Assembly (NCBI GenBank): GCA_964476245.1
Contig: CAYYYW010000012.1
Location: 1 to 31,572, forward strand
DNA: 31,572 nucleotides
DNA from: CAYYYW01 sp964476245
GTDB lineage: Bacteria; Patescibacteriota; Microgenomatia; UBA1406; HO2-37-13b
Reading direction: 5' to 3'
The notes beneath the pieces were generated by a model. The model had not been told where the DNA came from. It searched no databases and saw nothing but the letters and a program-made list of their open reading frames with translations. Both the position numbers and the translations under genes were made by a program. The first letter of the stretch is position 1, and every line of letters begins with the position of its first letter. Shown in pieces: positions 28,641-31,572 of this stretch.

Positions 28641-31555
28641 CAGTTGATTTTAAAAGGACAGAAGCCACACCAAGGTCCAATATTAGATTCAAAATTGCTT
28701 TTGTTTACTTTCTCAACTATTTCTTTGACTTCTTTTCTAATCTTCAAAATATCTTGCTCGCTTCTTTTCATGGAAATTTTTTCTCCATTCTGAAGGAAAT
28801 AAAAAGTCAAGACAATGTCTCCAACTCTCTTATTATAAAGACCCTTGTCTGACGCGGCCAGAGCATACATACCCAGCTGAAGACTGTTTTCTAATTTCTT
28901 TTTTTCGGGTTGTTTTCCGGTTTTATAATCAATAATTTCTAATTGATTCTTATTCAAAAAATCAACCCGATCCATAAAGCCGCTGATAAATACATCATTG
29001 TCAATTTTTATCTTAAACCATTTTTCCAAATCAATGATGCGGAGTTTGTTGTTATGATATTTTTTATAAAATTCTTCCAAGATTTTTTCGCCTTCTTTTT
29101 TCATTTTTGTTTCGTATCCTTTGGAGGTATAGCCTAAGGGAATCCAGGATTCTTGAAATAACTCCATCATTGTTTTAAAATCGGGACTTTCCCCAAATCG
29201 ATAAAAGCGATAAAATTTTTGCAGAGTCTGATGAATAGTCTGACCAAAAGAAGCCGCGGCCGAAGGGGGAGTCGGGATTCTTAAAATGTATTGATATTTA
29301 TATTTCAAGGGACAAGATCGATAGGTGTCTATTTGAGAAAAGGAAAAGGTATTGAGTCGGCCGATTGACGGTCTCTCTTTTGGGATAACTTCTTCTATCT
29401 TTTTAAAATCAAAAATTGACAATTGGTTTTTTTCTGATTTTTTTTCTTCTTTTTTCGCCAAAACAATTTCTTCTCCTTGTGTTTCAACGACAAACGGTGA
29501 AATTTTTCTTTCCCGTTTTCCCTCACCATAATAATACGAGGCGGTTAAATAAACTTTATCTTTTGCTCTGGTTAATCCTACATAAAAAAGTCTCCTTTCT
29601 TCTTCTAAGTGATAATTGCCGACGGGCAAAATTTCCTTTATTAATTGTTCGGGAATGGGGATTTGTTCTTTTCGTTCTCGAGTGGGAAAACGCTGTGAGG
29701 TTAAATTAACTAAAAAAACCACCGGAAATTCCAAGCCTTTGGCGGCGTGGACGGTTAAGATGTTAACAGCGTCATAATTTGTCCAATCAATATCAGAGGC
29801 AAGAGGCGACTCACCCAATTCCATGCTCATTTGGATATAGTCAACTACGGCAAAAACCGAAGCGTCTTCCTGTTCCACCTCATACGTTTTTAATTTGTCA
29901 AAGAACTTAGAAATATTCAAAGCAATTTTTTCCTCTTTTTCGCTTTTGTACTTCATCAATTTAGGAAGATAGCCCGAGTCTTCTAAGAAATAGTAAAGAA
30001 TTTGTCCGGCGGTTTCTTTTTTCAATAAAGAGAGAGAACGGGTGATTAATTTATATAGTTTATAAAGTTTTTCCTTGGTTTCTTCTCTAATAACAAAAAG
30101 ATATTTTTTAAAATTGGCAAACTCTTTTTTATAAAGCTCCGGATAAAAAAATGATAAATAAATTTCAATAGTCTCAAAAAGTGATAAATGGGTATTTCTG
30201 GTGAAAGAAGTCAGACGGGCAATGTCTTTTGGATCAAGATTAAAAATATCCATGTTTAAGACTCGAAAAAGAGACGGAGAATCAGCAATATCATAAAGGA
30301 CTTTTAAATAAGCAATTAAGTCTTTGACTTCGGGTTGTTTAAAAAGCATTCCCGGTCCTAAGAATTGATAGGGGACGCCCAGGCGCGATAAGGTTCGGGC
30401 AAAAACATTAGCATGATTGTTGGCTCGGACTAAGATAGCAAAATCATGCCATTGGAATTGTTTTTTTAGATGTATGATTTCTTTAACAACCAATTCAGCT
30501 TCTTCCTCCGCCCGATCGGTCAGATATAAATTAACACTTTTGTTGTCTCCTTTTCCGGTCAGACTCTTTAGATTTTTTGAGATGCCTAAGCGCGCTTCCA
30601 AGGTATCCGGGTCGTTATGTTTAATCAATTGATAGGCGGCGTCAAGGATTTTTTGGTTTGAACGATAATTCTCTACCAAGACCACCTTTTGGGCGGTTTT
30701 ATAATCATCCATAAACTGGAGGATATTAGATACGGAAGCGCCTCGGAATTTATAAATGCTTTGGTTATCGTCTCCGATAACCGAAAGCTTGGGATTTTCA
30801 GATGGGGGAGCCAGCAGTTTTATTAATTCATATTGGGCAATATTGGTATCCTGAAATTCATCAACCAAAACATACTTAAATTGCTCTTTATATTTTTTTA
30901 AAATGTTTTTTCTTTCGCGAAAGAGTTTTAACGTGTAAAAAATCAAATCGGAAAAATCCATTGCATTGTCTTTAAGTTTTAAATCTTGAAATTTTTGGTA
31001 GGCTTTGGCTAGTTCAAGATTTTTTTCGTGTTCTGTTTTATCTTCGTCTTTTAATGTTTTCTGATTTTTAGCCCAGTCAAGATATTCCTTGGGAGATATA
31101 TCTTCGTCGCGTAGTCTTGAAAAATGTTGAATTAATCCCTCAATAAATTTATTTGGATTGCCTAAGGGCCGAAAATATTTTAGTTCAAAAAGAAAAAGAT
31201 TATTTCTAAGATATAAAACTGATTGCGCTTGGGTTTGAAGTTTATAAGCAGGAGAAAGACCGATATGAGCGGCTTCTTCGCGCAAAATGCGGTCGGCAAA
31301 AGAGTGGAAGGTAGAAACCCACATTTGAAAATAGCCGTAGGGCAAAGCTTTGTCAATCCGCTCTTCCATTTCGCGGGCGGCTTTGTCGGTAAAGGTTAAG
31401 GCTAAAATTTCTTCGGGTTTGGCTAAGCTTATTTTTATTAAATGTTTTATCTTTTCCACCAAGACGGTTGTTTTGCCTGTTCCCGCCCCGGCAATTATAA
31501 GAAGCGGTCCCTTATTATATTCAACCGCTTGTTTTTGGGATTTGGTGAGTTGCAT
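28625..31555 (-). CDS. UvrD-type helicase fused to Fe-S PD-(D/E)XK nuclease
   Basis: A 976-aa DNA end-processing enzyme. The helicase part has Walker A AGAGTGKT (22-29), TFTDKAAREM, STFHSFAD, DEFQDTN, GDDNQSIYKFRGA, ENYRSNQ, TVHAAKGLEFPVVF and EERRLFYVGLTRAKDK. The C-terminal RecB/AddB-type nuclease has GFMDRVD and IIDYKTGK with D876 and K878. Cysteines C748, C963, C966 and C972 match the AddB-type [4Fe-4S] staple. The linker contains QLSIF at 711-715, which fits the beta-clamp-binding consensus. It probably resects or repairs double-strand breaks as a single-chain version of AddAB. Its last codons are copied in the adjacent tandem array. Confidence 0.93.
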   Translation of the reverse strand: MQLTKSQKQAVEYNKGPLLIIAGAGTGKTTVLVEKIKHLIKISLAKPEEILALTFTDKAAREMEERIDKALPYGYFQMWVSTFHSFADRILREEAAHIGLSPAYKLQTQAQSVLYLRNNLFLFELKYFRPLGNPNKFIEGLIQHFSRLRDEDISPKEYLDWAKNQKTLKDEDKTEHEKNLELAKAYQKFQDLKLKDNAMDFSDLIFYTLKLFRERKNILKKYKEQFKYVLVDEFQDTNIAQYELIKLLAPPSENPKLSVIGDDNQSIYKFRGASVSNILQFMDDYKTAQKVVLVENYRSNQKILDAAYQLIKHNDPDTLEARLGISKNLKSLTGKGDNKSVNLYLTDRAEEEAELVVKEIIHLKKQFQWHDFAILVRANNHANVFARTLSRLGVPYQFLGPGMLFKQPEVKDLIAYLKVLYDIADSPSLFRVLNMDIFNLDPKDIARLTSFTRNTHLSLFETIEIYLSFFYPELYKKEFANFKKYLFVIREETKEKLYKLYKLITRSLSLLKKETAGQILYYFLEDSGYLPKLMKYKSEKEEKIALNISKFFDKLKTYEVEQEDASVFAVVDYIQMSMELGESPLASDIDWTNYDAVNILTVHAAKGLEFPVVFLVNLTSQRFPTRERKEQIPIPEQLIKEILPVGNYHLEEERRLFYVGLTRAKDKVYLTASYYYGEGKRERKISPFVVETQGEEIVLAKKEEKKSEKNQLSIFDFKKIEEVIPKERPSIGRLNTFSFSQIDTYRSCPLKYKYQYILRIPTPPSAAASFGQTIHQTLQKFYRFYRFGESPDFKTMMELFQESWIPLGYTSKGYETKMKKEGEKILEEFYKKYHNNKLRIIDLEKWFKIKIDNDVFISGFMDRVDFLNKNQLEIIDYKTGKQPEKKKLENSLQLGMYALAASDKGLYNKRVGDIVLTFYFLQNGEKISMKRSEQDILKIRKEVKEIVEKVNKSNFESNIGPWCGFCPFKINCEAWQ

Positions 31556-31561
31556 GAGTAA

Positions 31562-31570
31562 ATTATATCA
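31562..31570 (-). promoter_or_regulatory. Helicase-nuclease promoter -10, leaderless
   Basis: TGATATAAT read on the minus strand, with TATAAT at 31567-31562. The ATG at 31555 follows after 6 nt (TTACTC). The -35 region lies outside the window. Confidence 0.55.
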
Positions 31571-31572
31571 TC

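Overview
The window is AT-rich, densely packed bacterial DNA. The gene set suggests a Candidate Phyla Radiation / Patescibacteria genome, probably Microgenomates-like (inference). Reasons: a rpsT-pilN-pilO surface operon, single small versions of core enzymes (218-aa triosephosphate isomerase, 591-aa UvrD), an archaeal-type AMP phosphorylase, a YerC/TrpR-like regulator, heptamer repeats inside genes, and a palindromic repeat that inserts the peptide LPTGRQA into a protein. TGA ends rpsT and the FnIII gene, so TGA is a stop here, unlike in Gracilibacteria/Absconditabacteria.

Layout. 1-2100: a large serine recombinase inserted at the 3' end of a tRNA cluster (Phe-GAA, Ile-UAU, and a half tRNA that stops at its anticodon), flanked by an 80-bp inverted repeat. 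2139-3266: a tight NUDIX / tRNA-Arg(CCG) / HAD unit. 3367-9372: ftsK facing mltG, AMP phosphorylase and murJ. 9460-13619: a structured leader, rpsT, and a pilN/pilO-type surface operon with FnIII and Thr/Pro-rich membrane proteins. 13627-18818: LCP ligase, tpiA, uvrD, a TrpR-like regulator and a FemX-like cell-wall aminoacyltransferase. Three copies of a 22-bp perfect palindrome surround the regulator gene.

18972-25220 is the most unusual part. A divergent class II ribonucleotide-reductase-like gene shares a palindromic two-way promoter with a five-gene strand: a frameshifted APH-type kinase, a Gfo/Idh/MocA oxidoreductase, a ComB-type phosphatase, and a radical SAM/SPASM protein with an RRE-like N terminus. 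It reads as an accessory biosynthetic island and may be an undescribed pathway. It is followed by a 134-bp nested hairpin repeat and a compact three-stem RNA-like structure.

25651-31555: a DUF2130 nuclease-like gene, two decayed minus-strand genes (one a metallopeptidase cut by an in-frame TAG), desulfoferrodoxin, a 43-bp tandem array copied from the end of the upstream gene, and a UvrD helicase fused to an Fe-S nuclease.

A recurring feature is promoter placement. At least seven genes have a -10 box only 6-9 nt before the start codon, which predicts leaderless mRNAs. rpsT and desulfoferrodoxin instead carry near-perfect Shine-Dalgarno sequences.
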